This document shows positions 11,011 to 51,876 of a stretch of DNA of 64,000 bases, one piece after another. A program made the translations under genes and the position numbers. Source of the DNA: Erpobdella octoculata. Lineage: Eukaryota > Annelida > Clitellata > Hirudinida > Erpobdellidae. The first letter of the stretch is position 1. Every line of letters starts with the position of its first letter. Where the stretch lies: contig OZ022247.1 in the NCBI GenBank assembly GCA_963978895.1, positions 9,394,456 through 9,458,455 on the forward strand, written 5' to 3'. Below the pieces are notes generated by a model. That model was not told the origin of the DNA, did no database searches, and saw only the letters and a program-made list of their open reading frames with translations.

Positions 11011-11321
11011 AAAAATATAACCTTCTTTTTGTTTTTTTTGACGTTTGCTTTTTTATCATGCCTTTTTAATTTCGTCCTTTTTATTTTTGCCCTTTCTAGC
11101 ATTCGCCTTTTTTAATTTTGCCCTTTTATTTTTGCCTTTCAAATTGATCTCTCAATACTGCCCTAATTCATACAGTTTGACGTTTAAACCACAGCTAAAA
11201 AGCTCTAAAACTTTTAAAAGTACTATTTAAACCATCTATAATTCTGTAGTTAGATGTTTGAAAAGCATAAGTGCTTTCACCTACGAAAAAGAGTATAATA
11301 TCTTGATTATTTTCGTTGCAG

Positions 11322-38612
<27,291 letters not shown>

Positions 38613-41600
38613 AATTATTGCTCATTTGTTTAATTTTATATTTCCCGGCTGGCATTATCTTTCAACATTTCCTTTCATTTCCGCTAGCGTTCGGTAATTT
38701 TTTCTTACTCTTTCGTTTAACTATAATGCATCTACATATGAACGAGCTATTTTATAATTAGGTTTAATGAAATTTAAATTCTTCGTTTGGCATAATATTA
38801 TGTTGTAAATTTCAAATTAAGCGCTTTTGTGAAACTGACAAATTCAACACAACTTTTTAATTTTTTTTCACATATCTGTTTGATGTTTGTGTTATTCGTG
38901 ATGGAACTTAGCAGTTAAAAACTAGACTGTGTTTGCTAATAAAATGTTCAGCTTTCTTGTGTACAAATTTGCATATGTGTCTTTGTGTTGAGATTATTAG
39001 TCGTATTCCTATGTGTACTAAATAAGTACTTTTAATCATGAAGCGTTTAAAAAAGAGCGTCGCTATTTTCGTTGGTGTTTCAAACATTTCTATTTTTTCT
39101 ACTAACTGTAATACTTGAATATATATTGACCTTTTTCACATTAGTGATTTTCTATACAAGTTTTTAAAACCTTTTCCATATATTTGAAACAAAAAGAGAT
39201 AAAGTTAAAGAATTTTAGTCTGAGATAATAAATATTTGGGTCTACTGAATGTTACTAGGCAACAATCAAATTAAAATCAACTTAAATATTAATATTTTCG
39301 TTGCAAATAAGATGTATGAAAGCGGTATTATTAACGTCAACTCTCACATTGTCTATGTCAATGTGGTACGCTAGGCCTGAACGTCATAAAACTCAGTGAG
39401 TTTATAGGTGCGAGTACTGTCATCATCTAGTATGTAATGATAAAAAAAATTACAAATTAAATTTAAACTTTGTACAATAATACATTCGATTTACTTTGAC
39501 AACTGTCTTGAGTATACTACTGCTGACGTCAAAATGGTGGCAGGCAATGCTTCACGTTCTGGCTTGCGATCGGCTTATTTTCTTGATTGATTGGCGTCTT
39601 TAGCTGTCTGAATCAATTTAGATGTATGCTTGATAAGATGATAGCAAAGATGCAAACTGTCCTGTCGAACTGTTGACACTCAAACAGATTTTTTTTTGGA
39701 CATACTCGACTGGAAAAAACTGTCCTACTAGCAAGTCATGCGTCTAAATTTGTTCCTGCTTGAAATCATAACAAGTAAAGGAAAAAACGAGTTTTTCAAA
39801 ACAAACTTTTTTTAATTGAATCATGTATTGTCATCCAATATAAAGCTATGCTGAAAGTTTCAGCTTCCTAGCTAGTCAAAAAGCTGGTTACATTTTACTT
39901 GCAAGATTTGCGTACAGAAAAAGCCACACACACACACACACAAACAGAGATTGTAACCTAAATAAAAGTTTGTAAAAATAATTTAGCACACGTTATTGTT
40001 AAATTGATAATTTATGAATTAGGAAAATAATAATAGATTATTCTATAAACAAATTAATTTGGTATCAGGAAGTCGAATAATCCAGTTATTATAGTGGTAA
40101 AATTTTAATACTAAAAAACTGTAAATAAAGATACTTAAAAAACAGTTTAAAAATGATATTTATACTAAAATTAGGGGAAAGATAAATTCAACAAAATTTA
40201 ATTCATCGAAATTATATTTACAAATAAGAAATCCTACAAAAATTAATTCATCAAAAATGTATTCATCAAAAAAAAATTTCATTGTGCGCCTTCTCAGCTC
40301 TGCTCTTATGATGCTTCAAATGAATGTTTTTGGTGATTCTCCGTAATGTTTGTTTGAAATTAAAAAATAATTTTTTTAAGTATAATTAATAGTTATTAAT
40401 ATTGTTTGGCTAACAGATTTATAGGCTGCTCGTTGGCAAGACATAACCACCTGAGGTCGGTCAAGCATATCCTCTTTATTAATAGTAATGAGATACGACT
40501 GATAAGAGTTGCGGAATTTGCATTACTTTTTATTTCACTAAATGGAAAGACGTGTACAAAATGGAATTAAGTTTTTCTACTTAAGTAATGTGTTTTTCTA
40601 CTTAACTCCTGCACTGGTCGTTGAGGCACTAAGTGTCTTATCTTTGCAGTCATCAAAAGAAGTTTGATTTGAGACCTACTGCAAGAGACATTGTTGACTC
40701 TTTTTTGTGATAAGAGCTGATATCTCAAACAGACCTGGTTTGAAGTCAAGAACAAATTTGTTTTGCCAAGTATAGAGATTTTAAGCCAGTAAAAACGGAT
40801 CAGGCCAGGTCTAACCGCAAAAAATCGCCCTGTGCAGTACTCTAATATTTATATATTGAAATGAAAACAGAGAAAGAAAAAGAAAAAAAAAGAGAAGGAG
40901 AGAAAAACCGCGAAAAAACCTCGGACAACGCCGTGTAATTTTGCTAGTTGTTGAAAATTGTGTTACTATTTCTAGATAACAAAATTAGGACATAAGTGTA
41001 AATAATTGTTATTTAATACAACAGAAAATTATTAAAATCAAGAGTAGACAAAGATCTAATAACTACTGTTATCAACAAGTTGCCGTCATCTCTTAACAAT
41101 AACAACAACAACATCTGCATTCAAAAATCAATTTTTTAAACCGACTGCGATGAAAACAGTTTTATGAGAAAAATCAATATTTTTTATAATTTAAAAATAG
41201 ACGTTTTTAAGAAACAGTTAGCAATTAGTTAATTTTATTACTAATATGAGCTTATTTCATATAAACTGAGTTTTGTTTACAAGTGAGTTTCCTGTAAAAC
41301 CTGTTTTGTTTGTCCACGTATTTTAACTCAGATCTGTAAAACAAAACAAAAAAGTTACTTATGAAACATTATAATCAAATATTGAATACATTCATTTTAA
41401 TATTGTTCAATTTATTATATTTTAGTTTTTAAAATAGCATAAATTGTAACAATGCGATTTGACATCAACCGTTCGGTTAAAATCACTGGACGGTAAAAAC
41501 ACCTGACTTAACGATTTAAAGGCTCCGAATTTGATTTGAGTGATATCGCTCTTCTAAAGGTTGACTGAGACTTTCATTTTTTGCATGGATCAATAGAATG

Positions 41601-41796
41601 TGTAAAAATATTGTGCTACCAATAAACATGTTAACTTTTCTAATTTTTGTATTTGTTTATAATAGTTTATAGTCCTTTACACCAAGTGTTTTAAGACTCT
41701 AATAGCAGTATGTAGGAAATACACACATTACTTATCTGCGTAAGAACCTTGGTTTCAACCGAGAAAAATACAGTAAGGCTGTTTCCCTTAACATTT
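38613..41796. other. Intergenic, repeats only
   Basis: It contains an inverted family A copy (39775-39975) and a degenerate end motif near 40900-40945 (ACCTCGGACAACGCCGTG). No gene was recognised. Confidence 0.6.
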
Positions 41797-42567
41797 TCAA
41801 TTCAAACAAAAACATTCTTTTAATTTTACATTTTTACCTTTGCAGTAAGCACCTGAAATACATTGACTGCCAACGCAGACTTGGTTGATGACGCATTTTT
41901 GGTCGACATCACAGTGCAATGACTAAAAAACATTCAAAAGATTATTTTGCTAATTTAATTTCATTATGGCAATAAAAAGGTTAATTATTAAATATTAATT
42001 TATTAATTTATGTATTCATTCACTCACTCATTTATTTATTAATTCATTACATGCATTTTAATAACTTTAAATTGTCCGGATGTCCATAGGATGTCCGCTG
42101 ACGTTTAGAAGCTCGGGAGATTAATATAAAATTAACCAACTTCAACAAAATTTGAAGTTTAATTTTAAAAAAATAACTATGACAAAATTGAAAACACAAA
42201 TTTAAAAAAAATAAATTAAAAAAAGATATTATAATGATGACAAACATTTTCATTGTCATAGTAACTACACACATCTTTAGTTTACTATTCACTTGAGGAA
42301 TATTTTTACGATACAATGTTGCTATGAAATTTTTCAGCTGTCTTAAAACCATGTTTTCAATTTTTAAATTACCTTTCACATGTTAAATATACTTGTTAAG
42401 TATATGCAAATAATAAAATGTATAAACATTAAATTTAAAACAGTCGAAAATAAGAATTATGATAAAACTAACAAGGCATGGATCCGTGGCACAGGCACAC
42501 GTGAAACAACCTCCAGACTTCACTAAGCCATAAGGACACGACAGATTGCACACAACCTCCACACAGT
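41797..42567 (-). CDS. Antistasin-like cysteine-rich secreted peptide, last two exons (first exon not found)
   Basis: Exon 42473-42567 encodes DCVEVVCNLSCPYGL and GGCFTCACATDPC, giving C-x4-C-x3-C-x9-C-x2-C-x-C-x4-C, an antistasin-type motif. Exon 41922-41797 encodes HCDVDQKCVINQVCVGSQC, then AYC (C-x5-C-x5-C-x4-C-x5-C). Borders are CAG acceptor, CTT/GTTAGT donor and TTTTTTAG acceptor. The entry phase is 1, as in the complete paralogue at 50391-51876, which shares both exon structures. The second exon either ends at TGA 41797-41799 or splices at TGCAAAG/GTAAAA. A signal-peptide exon must lie at higher coordinates. Antistasin domains are classically serine-protease inhibitors. Function here is inferred only. 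Confidence 0.72.
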
Positions 42568-42764
42568 CTGATACATAATGAACATAGTATTACTTGTTTT
42601 GTTTTAAGACTTCATAGTTCATCAGTTTAATAAAGTGTTTTAGTTGATTGTTGAAAGCAAAACGTTATTTTTGAAACATTGAATATCAAATAAAAAACAT
42701 TTTTCTTCATTAATCACGGTGCAAAATGATTCTTTGCTTTTCTTTTTTCCAGTCTGCATAGTCT

Positions 42765-42898
42765 TTAATAATCCCTATAATATTCTTTAGTAATCCTTAT
42801 AATATTCTTTAATAATCCCTATAATATTCTTTAGTAATCCTTATAATATTCTTTAATAATCCCTATAATATTCTTTAGTAATCCCTATAATATTCTTG
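42765..42898. repeat. 21-bp tandem repeat
   Basis: About six units of the type TAATCCCTATAATATTCTTTA. Confidence 0.9.
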
Positions 42899-45380
42899 TT
42901 AGCCAGCCTGAGTGAATAAATACAAACATTTTTGTCAAAAATAGTTTCAAAATTTAACCAGAATTACTATTCCACCACTGGTTAAACAGTTTATTCTAAG
43001 TGTAATATTTATTTCAGCTTTTATTAGTTAATAAACTCATAAAGAGTTGTTGGCAGTGTAAATAGGCTGTTGTGTAAATAGGCCTCTAAGAAACGTTAGT
43101 GTGGTTTTTACTGATAAATGACAATTTTTTCTAACTGCTTCTGAAAATTCTCGAGAACTATCTTTTAAAGTAATTAGAATGTTCTGCCACCTGAAATAAG
43201 ATCTAAAGAAAATTTTATCAGCGCAAATAATGATAAAAAAATTGAACATTTGATGGTAGTTTATAGTAAACACTTTATTTTAATTAAATTTTAATGTTTA
43301 CTTATTTGTATTTAATTAATGATCAATATGTGCAATAGAATTTTAATAAAAAATCTTGCAAAAAAATAGAAGCTGTCGAATTACAAAATATAAAAAATTT
43401 ATGAAAAACAAAGTCTTTAACGGTTCACTTGTTTCCAAATCATTTGTTAATAATAATAAGTCTATCAAATAGAAAAACATTGACAACAGTCCTCTAAATA
43501 CTTGATATGTAAAATATGTAAGGATTGAAAATATAAGGAATTTTCAAATTAATTTAGGAAAAACAAAGTTTGTATTATAAATTTTTAAATAAAAAGCTAA
43601 TTTTTTTCAATAAACTAAAAACTGAAAGTTTATTATTCTAAAAATATATTTTTTACCAATGCTTTTATTAACTCGTCGTCTCTGTTTCTCTGTCTGTCTG
43701 TTTCTCTGTCTGTCTGTTTCTCTGTCTGTTTCAAATCTTGCTATCAATTTTTGAGTCACTTCCTGATGATAGATTTTTTTCAAATTTTGCATACATGCTC
43801 AAAATAGAAGACAATGCAATATTCAATTATTAGTTTTACAATAAGTCAATTAATTTAGTTAATTTTCTTGAGGGTTTTATCGAGGGGTTTCTTGAGGGTT
43901 TTCTTGAGGGTTTTCTTGAGGGTTTTCTTGAGGGTTTTCTTGAGGGTTTTCTTAAGGGTTTTCTTGACCACAAAACGCTAACCGACTGGCAGACTATTTT
44001 ACCAAGTTAACAAGAACCACACTCACTGACCGCGATTCTCAAGCGTGTACGAAATTTTTATGAAAATAGTTGAGATATTTAAATTCGATGCTTTTTGATG
44101 ATATTTTTATTATCAAAACCAATGCTTTTATTAACTCGTCGTCTCTGTTTCTCTGTCTGTCTGTTTGTTTGTTTCTCTGTCTGTTTCAGATCTTGCAATC
44201 AATTTTTGAGTCACTTCCTGATGATAGATTTTTTTCAAATTTTGCATACATGCTCAAAATAGAAGACAATGCAATATTCAATTATTAGTTTTACAATAAG
44301 TCAATTAATTTAGTTAATTTTAATTAATTTCGATATTTCGATATAATTAAGATATTTCGACTTTAATATAAAATAAAAGAGTAATATAAAAAAAATTGAC
44401 TGCAAAATTTGTGTTTTAATTACATATAAGAGCATTGGTTTTAAAAATTCGTTTTTAATTTACTTGTTTAATTTTTATTTATTTTATTTCAAATTTGTCT
44501 AATTACTTTGAAAATATAAAAAAAATGAAAGGTCCTTAGCAAAAAATAAATTCAGCAAATTTCAACTTGATTAGATGCTTGAAAGTTTGTTTTTGTAGGC
44601 GTCAATGAGTCCTTCAAGCAAGCAAGCTAGCAAACACGATGAAGCTGATATGAAAAATTTAATAAATAATTGATATTTAGGCAGTTTTTTACAATAATAT
44701 TTCAGTCTTATTTAAAATCAAAATAAGTTACATTAGTAATCGAAATGTACGATTTTCAGATTATATATTGAAAACAAAGCTTCACAAATAAAGGTTCTTC
44801 CACTATGCAGCCTGGAAAAAGGAAGAGCAAAGAATTATTTTGCACCGTGATAAGTGAAGCAAAATGTTTTTTTTAGTTAATCTTCAATTTTTCATATAGT
44901 TATTATGGTTATTGTAAAAAACACAAATATTTCTAAGGCGGAAGTCCGGATAGTCTGTCTAAAATCCGGCCCAATCAAATTTTTGCAGATAGTTTAGCAA
45001 CTTACACACACCAACCAATAGTAGAAGGTGTGGGACATCCATTTATAATACGACTTACTATTACATATGATAGCACACCAAATACATTTTTTATATCAAT
45101 CAATAATTACAAAAAAAGTGAGCTTGCAATTTTTCTTTACAAATAAAATCAGTATTTATTTAATAATGCAATATTTCTGACAAAATCGTTTAACAGCAAA
45201 TTAAAGTAATAAAATAATCAAACCAGGTGTTGTTTGCTGAGTGAATTTCATAAAATGAATGAGTAGTATCAGTGCCAACATTTTCGAATTATTCATCTTG
45301 TGTTATTTATTTCTAAAAAAAAAACAAATATTCTCAAATGTAAAAAATGCAATTTCCCGATTGTCTTCTTGATATATATA
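42899..45380. repeat. Non-coding with a 0.2-kb direct duplication and a 12-bp minisatellite
   Basis: 43650-43865 and 44118-44325 are near-identical direct copies (TCACTTCCTGATGATAGATT shared). Between them lies a (TTTTCTTGAGGG)n tract at 43866-43970. A short inverted pair, 42705-42760 and 44805-44885, shares ATCACGGTGCAAAAT. Confidence 0.75.
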
Positions 45381-45385
45381 TATAA

Positions 45386-45635
<250 letters not shown>

Positions 45636-45639
45636 AAAC

Positions 45640-47680
45640 AACTGCAGACAAGTTCTTATAAGCAAGTATAGGAAATACGTCAGTGAAAGTGTAACATGTG
45701 TGACCATATCATCTGTAACTGTGACAGTCTAGCAACATGAATAAGCATTTGATCATATAGAAAAATAGATAAGCTGTTAGCACATTGAATATATTAAAAC
45801 AAAACTATACATAGATTAATACAATGGATTAAATAAAAATCGTAAAACAGTGTAGATCACCACTGATTAAAATAAAATAAATATCATCTGCAAATAAAAC
45901 AATTTTTTTAATTTTTTTCAATATTGTTTTAATGAATAATTAGATAATTTTTCCTTAAAATTACGAATTATAAAAATTTTACTTTTTGTTGTTGCAATTT
46001 TTAAAATATTTTTCAACTGTTGACAACAGGTGATAAGCAAATTAACTTGGCAGTTTTTTTCTACCAGAATTTAATGAATGAAAAATGATTTACTATTTAA
46101 ATATTTTTTATTCACTACAGATTATCAACAATTATTTATGGATTTCAATTTTTCTCATTTTTTTACAACAAATGTTTTTGTTATGATAAATTGTGTTTTA
46201 ATTTATTGAACACAGATTGAAAAAACATTGAAAAATACAAGCAATCATTGTTACGAAGAAATGAGTGAACGATGGTACAATCTGAAACAAATGTGTTTTT
46301 TTATTTGGGCTTCGCGGAAATAAACAATAAAAAAAACTAAAGTGCTTGGCATTTTAGGCAAATAAGTTTTATATTTCTTATATAATTACAGTTTTTGTGA
46401 AGATCTTATTGAGTCCGGAATAAGGTAACGCGGGTTTACTTGATAGGTGGGGAACATTGTCATATCTTATGTAAAATGTTTTTCACTTACCACCGGATAA
46501 CTATGTTTAAACTATTTCAACCCATGTTAAAAACAGCTTTTTCTCTATGAAAAAAATATTTTAAAAAACTTTTTAAAATATCACGTTTTTGTGAACTAAA
46601 AAGAAGAAAATAATTTTTTCTGGGCTGTGTGAGAAATTTTTTGATGGAGGCATGCATTATAATTGTTGACATTAGTTTAACGAACAAGCCATAATTTTTT
46701 AAAACTTAAAACGTGGAGCGCCTTTTACTCAAACTAACCATCTGCTATTTTTCAAACAAGATAGAACGCTTTTTTAAATGCTTTTATTTAACTTCACTCG
46801 TCTCTCTGTTTGTTGGTTTGTTTGTCTGTGGTGATCAAATCTTAGAGAGCGTAGACGCCGTAAACGATGTTTGTGTTAAAATACGCGTTGATTTCAACGG
46901 TTTTATTTATTTTTCACTTAAACCATTAAAGTCACACCAATTAAACCATATATAAAAACAATTAATTTTTCAAAGTGAATAATAATCTATAAAAACAAAT
47001 TTGAAATAATCGGCTGGAAAAATGGTTTTAACGTAAATTTGTTTAAATTCGTTTATTTTTTATAAATAAATGATAAAATGATGTTGTAAACAAACATAAA
47101 TGATAAATATACATAACAAGTTTTATAAAACAATGTCTTAATATTTTAATAAGTAATTCGATAGCCAAGGACTAAGGTAATGACGATAATGGCCGTCAGC
47201 TCGCCATTTTGCGATTCTGACTGACAAAATAGTGGGTCAAAGTTACGGCGTTAGGGGCACTTTATAGCCATGGAAATTTCCAGTAATATAGATTAATAAC
47301 GCTTTAAGACGTGGAAACCAAAAACTAAAGTTGTGGAACCCCAAATAAGAAAGATATAAAAAAAATAAAATGTGGACCAAACTTCCAGACGCAATATTTA
47401 GGTGAAGTAGGCGCACTTTTTACGAGTCTCCTGATGTAACCAAAGACTATATAGACGCCTGAATTATCGAGATATAAACGGCTCAACTCAAAAGCATTTT
47501 TTTAAATTTATTTTTTATCTTTACTTGTTTGAATATCAATATAAAAGACTTTAATTATTTTAACATAAAACATACCCCTCTCAATGCTACTCCATACCTC
47601 ATAAAATTAACATTTTAAGCCTATCAACGAAATTAGCTACATAATAATAATTTCCGATAATTAAATAAATTTTTTATTAA
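45640..47680. other. AT-rich intergenic sequence
   Basis: No gene was recognised. 46700-46900 faintly resembles the duplicated 43.6/44.1-kb segment (ACTCGTC, CTCTGTTTGT). Confidence 0.4.
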
Positions 47681-47685
47681 TAAAC

Positions 47686-49704
47686 TAGCAGTGCCCGTAG
47701 CGGCTTCGCTCGCATGAAATTAGAGAGTTTGAACAGTGAATCCATAGTAGAGATCAATTGTTTAGGTCTCGGCTAGGCCCGTCGACAACTTAGCCCAGCC
47801 CGTTTTAAAAACCCGAACTCCTGGCCCGGCACAGCCCGTCTGAATTAGGCCCTACCCTTTTTTACAGGCCTAGAAGTTCTATATACTTGATGAAAAACTT
47901 CGGCCCGTCCCACCTTGACTTCAGGTTTAGCCCGGCCCGTGTGAACACCCTAAAAGCACTAAAATATTTATATACTTGGTGAAAAATCTCGGCCCGTCCC
48001 ACCTTGATTTAAGGTTTGGCCTGGCCCGTGTGAAGACTCTAAAATAAAGGCTTGACCCGGCCGGTGATAAACTGGACTTAGCTACTTTTAACCGGCACAA
48101 AACTTCAAAATACTAATTTTTACATTTTTAGCACTTACAGTTTTTGAGTAGCAGTTATTTTGAAATCAAATAACCCTTATTTCCACCCCACATTTGAGGT
48201 CCTAGAAACCAAATTTTTAAAAAATGTTGAAACACTTATATCATTATTTTTTGAGTATATACTAAATACTAATTTTGACATCTGTAGCATTCACAGTTTT
48301 TGAGTAGCAGTTACTTTAAAAACCAAAGAAACCTTTTTTCCACCCCACATTTGAAGTCCTGGAAACCAAATTTTCAAAAAATGCTAAAACACGTATTTCA
48401 TTATTTTTGGAGTAGAAACTAAATACTAATTTTTACTTTTGTAGTATTCACAGTTTTTGAGTAGCAGCTACTTTAAAAACCAAATAACCCAATCTTCCAA
48501 CCCACATTTGAGGTCCGGGAAACCAAATTTGTGAAAAATGTTGAAACACGTATATCTTTATTTTTAGAAAAGAAACTAAATAATAATTTTTACATCTGTG
48601 GTATTTACTGTTTTTGAGTAGCAGTCACTATAAAAGACAAATAGCCCTATTTTCCACCCCACATTTGAAGTCCTGGAAACCAAATTTTCAAAAAATGCTA
48701 AAACACGTATTTCATTATTTTTGGAGTAGAAACTAAATACTAATTTTTACTCCTGTAGCATTAACAGTTTTTGAGTAGAAACTACTTTAAAAACCAAATA
48801 ACCCAAAAAATGATAAAACACGTATATTTTTTTTTTTAGTAGATACTAAGTATTAATTTTTACATCTGTGGCAATTACAGTTGTTGAGTAGCAGTTACTT
48901 TAAAAAACAAAGAAACTTTTTTCCACCCCACATTTGAGGTCCTGAAAACCAAAATTTCAAAAAATGGTGAAACACATATATCCTTATTTTTAGAGTAGAA
49001 ACTAAATACTAATTTTTACTTTTGTAGCATTAACAGTTTTTGAGTAGAAGCTACTTTAAAAACCAAATAACCCAATTTTCCAACCCACATTTGAGGTCCG
49101 GGAAACCAAATTTGTATAAAATGGTGAAACACGTATATCTTTATTTTTAGAAAAGAAACTAAATAATAATTTTTACATCTGTGGTATTTACTGTTTTTGA
49201 GTAGCAGTTACTATAAAAGACAATTAGCCTTATTTTCCACCCCACATTTGAAGTCCTGGAAACCAAATTTTCAAAAAATGCTAAAACACGTATTTCATTA
49301 TTTTTGGAGTAGAAACTAAATACTAATTTTTACTCCTGTAGCATTAACAGTTTTTGAGTAGAAGCTACTTTAAAAACCAAATAACCCAATTTTCCAACCC
49401 ACATTTGAGGTCCGGGAAACCGAATTTTCAAAAAATGGTGAAACACGTATCTTTTTATTTTTCAAAAAGAATCTATATACCAAATTTCAGAAAAAAATTT
49501 TAGAAAAAATTTTTAGAAAAAAGTTTGTTTTCCAGTTTTTTCCCCTCAGGAGCAAAATTTTCAAAAATCCTTTCTTAGCGGATGTTTACGCTATAAAAGT
49601 AATATAAGTTCCAAATTTCACGTTCCTAGGATGAGGCGTTTGAGCTCGGCGTTGATTATGAGTCAGTCATCTGTCAGTCAGGACATGTTCTTTTATATAT
49701 ATAG
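47686..49704 (-). mobile_element. Repeat family B element with 157-bp tandem units (9 copies)
   Basis: One end reads CTAGCAGTGCCCGTAGCGGC, followed by GGCCCG-rich sequence. Then come about nine units of 157-158 bp containing CCACCCCACATTTGAGGTCC and ACTAAATACTAATTTTTAC. The other end reads TCAGTCAGGACATGTTCTTT and a TATATATATAG tail. An inverted copy with about five units lies at 60531-61966. No protein coding was found, so it is non-autonomous and of unknown class. Confidence 0.85.
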
Positions 49705-50390
49705 ATAATAGCTATATTATTAGTAAACACAAAAATATATTGCCAGTCAAACTGAATAAACGTTTTCTAAGATAGTCTCAAAGATACCCCACTTTACCTT
49801 ATAAGAATAATGTCGAAGAACTTAGCGATTGATGGAAATCATTTTGGTGATTGTGCGAGTGAATTCTAGACGAAAATTGTTTAATTTTTTTTAATTCTGA
49901 TTACGGATGTTTGAAGATTTAGAGAAAAAAAATATTTCTATAAACTCTAGGTATTATGCTATTAATATTTTCAGGCTTATATTACTGGAGTCCTGCGCGG
50001 ACCGGTCCGTTTTTACAGGCTTAAAATTCTTATTTCATCACCTGCCTTCTTTGTTTTAAACATATCTTGAGAATAATAATTGATTATTTATAGATTAATA
50101 AATGTTAACAAAATTGATTTTAAGATTATTGATAGCAATAGGAAGAATTTTTAGTAAAATGTTTAACAAAAATATAATTTGTAAGTATAACGAATAACAA
50201 CAAAAACTGAAGAATTTTTTTCTTTTTGGACCTCCAAAGCTGCGAATAAAAAAATATATAAATATTTAAAACTTCATATTTCACTCCACCCAATATGATC
50301 ATAACGTTCTGAAAGCATAGAATTCATTTTTAATAAAAACTTTCAAATTCAACACCTAAATGATTGAAGTAAACAATAATAAACCTACAA
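49705..50390. other. AT-rich intergenic sequence
   Basis: No exon or repeat was recognised apart from a short GGACCGGTCCG palindrome near 49998. Confidence 0.4.
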
Positions 50391-51876
50391 TTATTTATCA
50401 GGAAGAGGAAAGCAATAAGCACTTGCAACGCATGCATTCCCCACGCAGTTTCGATTCACCACGCACTTTTCGTCATCTTCACATGACATTCTCTGAAACA
50501 TCGTAGAAATACATTTTTAAAACTTTATTACAAATAACTGTTAATAGGCCCTCTGTTTTTAAGTTAGTTAATAAATAATTTTAATCCATCTTAGGATTTG
50601 GAATTCGATATTTATTTCAGCACAAAGATTATTAACTCTGCTCCGTGTGTAAAATAAATAATTATAAACGACATAGATGGCCTAGTAGAGTGACATAATC
50701 TAAATGGGATTAACAGCTTTTAATATCAAAACATTTGTCATATCAGACGGTATTGCCCACTTTGAGAATCAATGCTGCAGCAGCAGACAAATTGATTAAA
50801 TTCAAGTTAACTCTACTGGTCAATAAATTGGCTCCAAGACATTTGTCTTCTTCAGTCAACAGAGTTTTTGACCTTCTAACCGAAACAAATAAGATCTTCA
50901 TTGTCAGCTTCACTCCATTTATCAGACTCGTATAAAAAACGGCTGGTGACAACATGTTTGACGTCCTTGCCTACATGCTTTAAAATCAGCTTCCGGCGAC
51001 CATAGCTCAATAACTATTGACAAATTCCGCAAAGGTCAAAAACACACAATTATGTTTCGTAGTCTAAGAATCATCTGACATTATACGACGCTAAAAATTG
51101 TCAAATTTTTAGAACGGTCACTCAGCCGTTAAATCTGTCAGCCAGACGATTGCTTTAAAAATATCTGCAGGAGACCTAGTTATATTTATTAAATCCATTA
51201 TATTAATTTCGCCGCCGGTTTTGTTTGCCTACTTGTTTGCTTGTTTGCATGAATGTTTGCAAACCTTCAAAGTGAAATTTAACCAACTTCCCGTAATCCA
51301 ATTGAGCTGAAATTTGAAATATTGGCTAGCTCCTAATGACAATGCATTCTATTAAAGTTTAAACATGTTTGAAAAAAATTAATTAAAATGTTAATTATCT
51401 ATGTTTTAAAACAAAGACCAATCAAATACAATTATATAAATGTTTACATATATAAAATTTCGTTCTAAAATAGTTTTTTGCAATAAATGAAAAGTCGACA
51501 AATCTTTGAATATAAGGTATTTGTGGAAACCCCTGATTTTTAACAACTTACATGTTTGTTTGTTTTAATATGTTCTCGGTCTCTTAAAAACTCACAAACC
51601 TTGCAGGGGTGAGGCGCACAGTCGCATGTGTTACATCCTTCATCAGTGACTTCAAGTCCATACGGACATTCCACTTGACAAATAACATCGGGACAATCTA
51701 AACGGGTCATTAAAATGACGTTTGAAAAATATTAATAAATAAAATAAAATTACTTTAAAAACTTTGAAGCTAAAAACTTTAAATTTTTCATAAAAAAAAA
51801 CTTTAAAACCTCTTGGATCTGCTTGGGAGACATTTCTTAAAAGAACGCTTAACAGCGTTAAAATCAAAAATTTCAT
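50391..51876 (-). CDS. Antistasin-like secreted cysteine-rich peptide (three exons, 88 aa)
   Basis: Exons on the minus strand are 51876-51810, 51697-51600 and 50492-50391, together 267 bp in phase. Exon 1 encodes a signal peptide, MKFLILTLLSVLLRNVSQA. Exon 2 encodes DCPDVICQVECPYGLE and DEGCNTCDCAPHPC (C-x4-C-x3-C-x10-C-x2-C-x-C-x4-C, antistasin-type). Exon 3 encodes SCEDDEKCVVNRNCVGNAC and SAYCFPLPDK (C-x5-C-x5-C-x4-C-x5-C). Junctions are AGAG/GTTTTA, CCCGTTTAG/AT, AAG/GTTTGT and TTTCAG/AG. The mature peptide would be about 69 residues with 12 cysteines. Antistasins inhibit trypsin-like proteases, but the reactive-site residue cannot be assigned by eye. It is a paralogue of the 41.8-42.6 kb gene on the same strand. 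Confidence 0.85.
51810..51876 (-). CDS. Antistasin-like gene exon 1 (signal peptide)
   Basis: The start codon is followed by a hydrophobic core (FLILTLLSVLL) and a likely cleavage after SQA. The donor is AG/GTTTTA, phase 1. Confidence 0.8.

Noticed and set aside
43757..44225. Hammerhead-ribozyme-like CTGATGA in the duplicated segment
   Set aside because: The matching GAAA and stems of the ribozyme core are absent.
50735..50955. Overlapping plus and minus ORFs of about 70 codons
   Set aside because: No similarity, no splice signals, mutually antisense.
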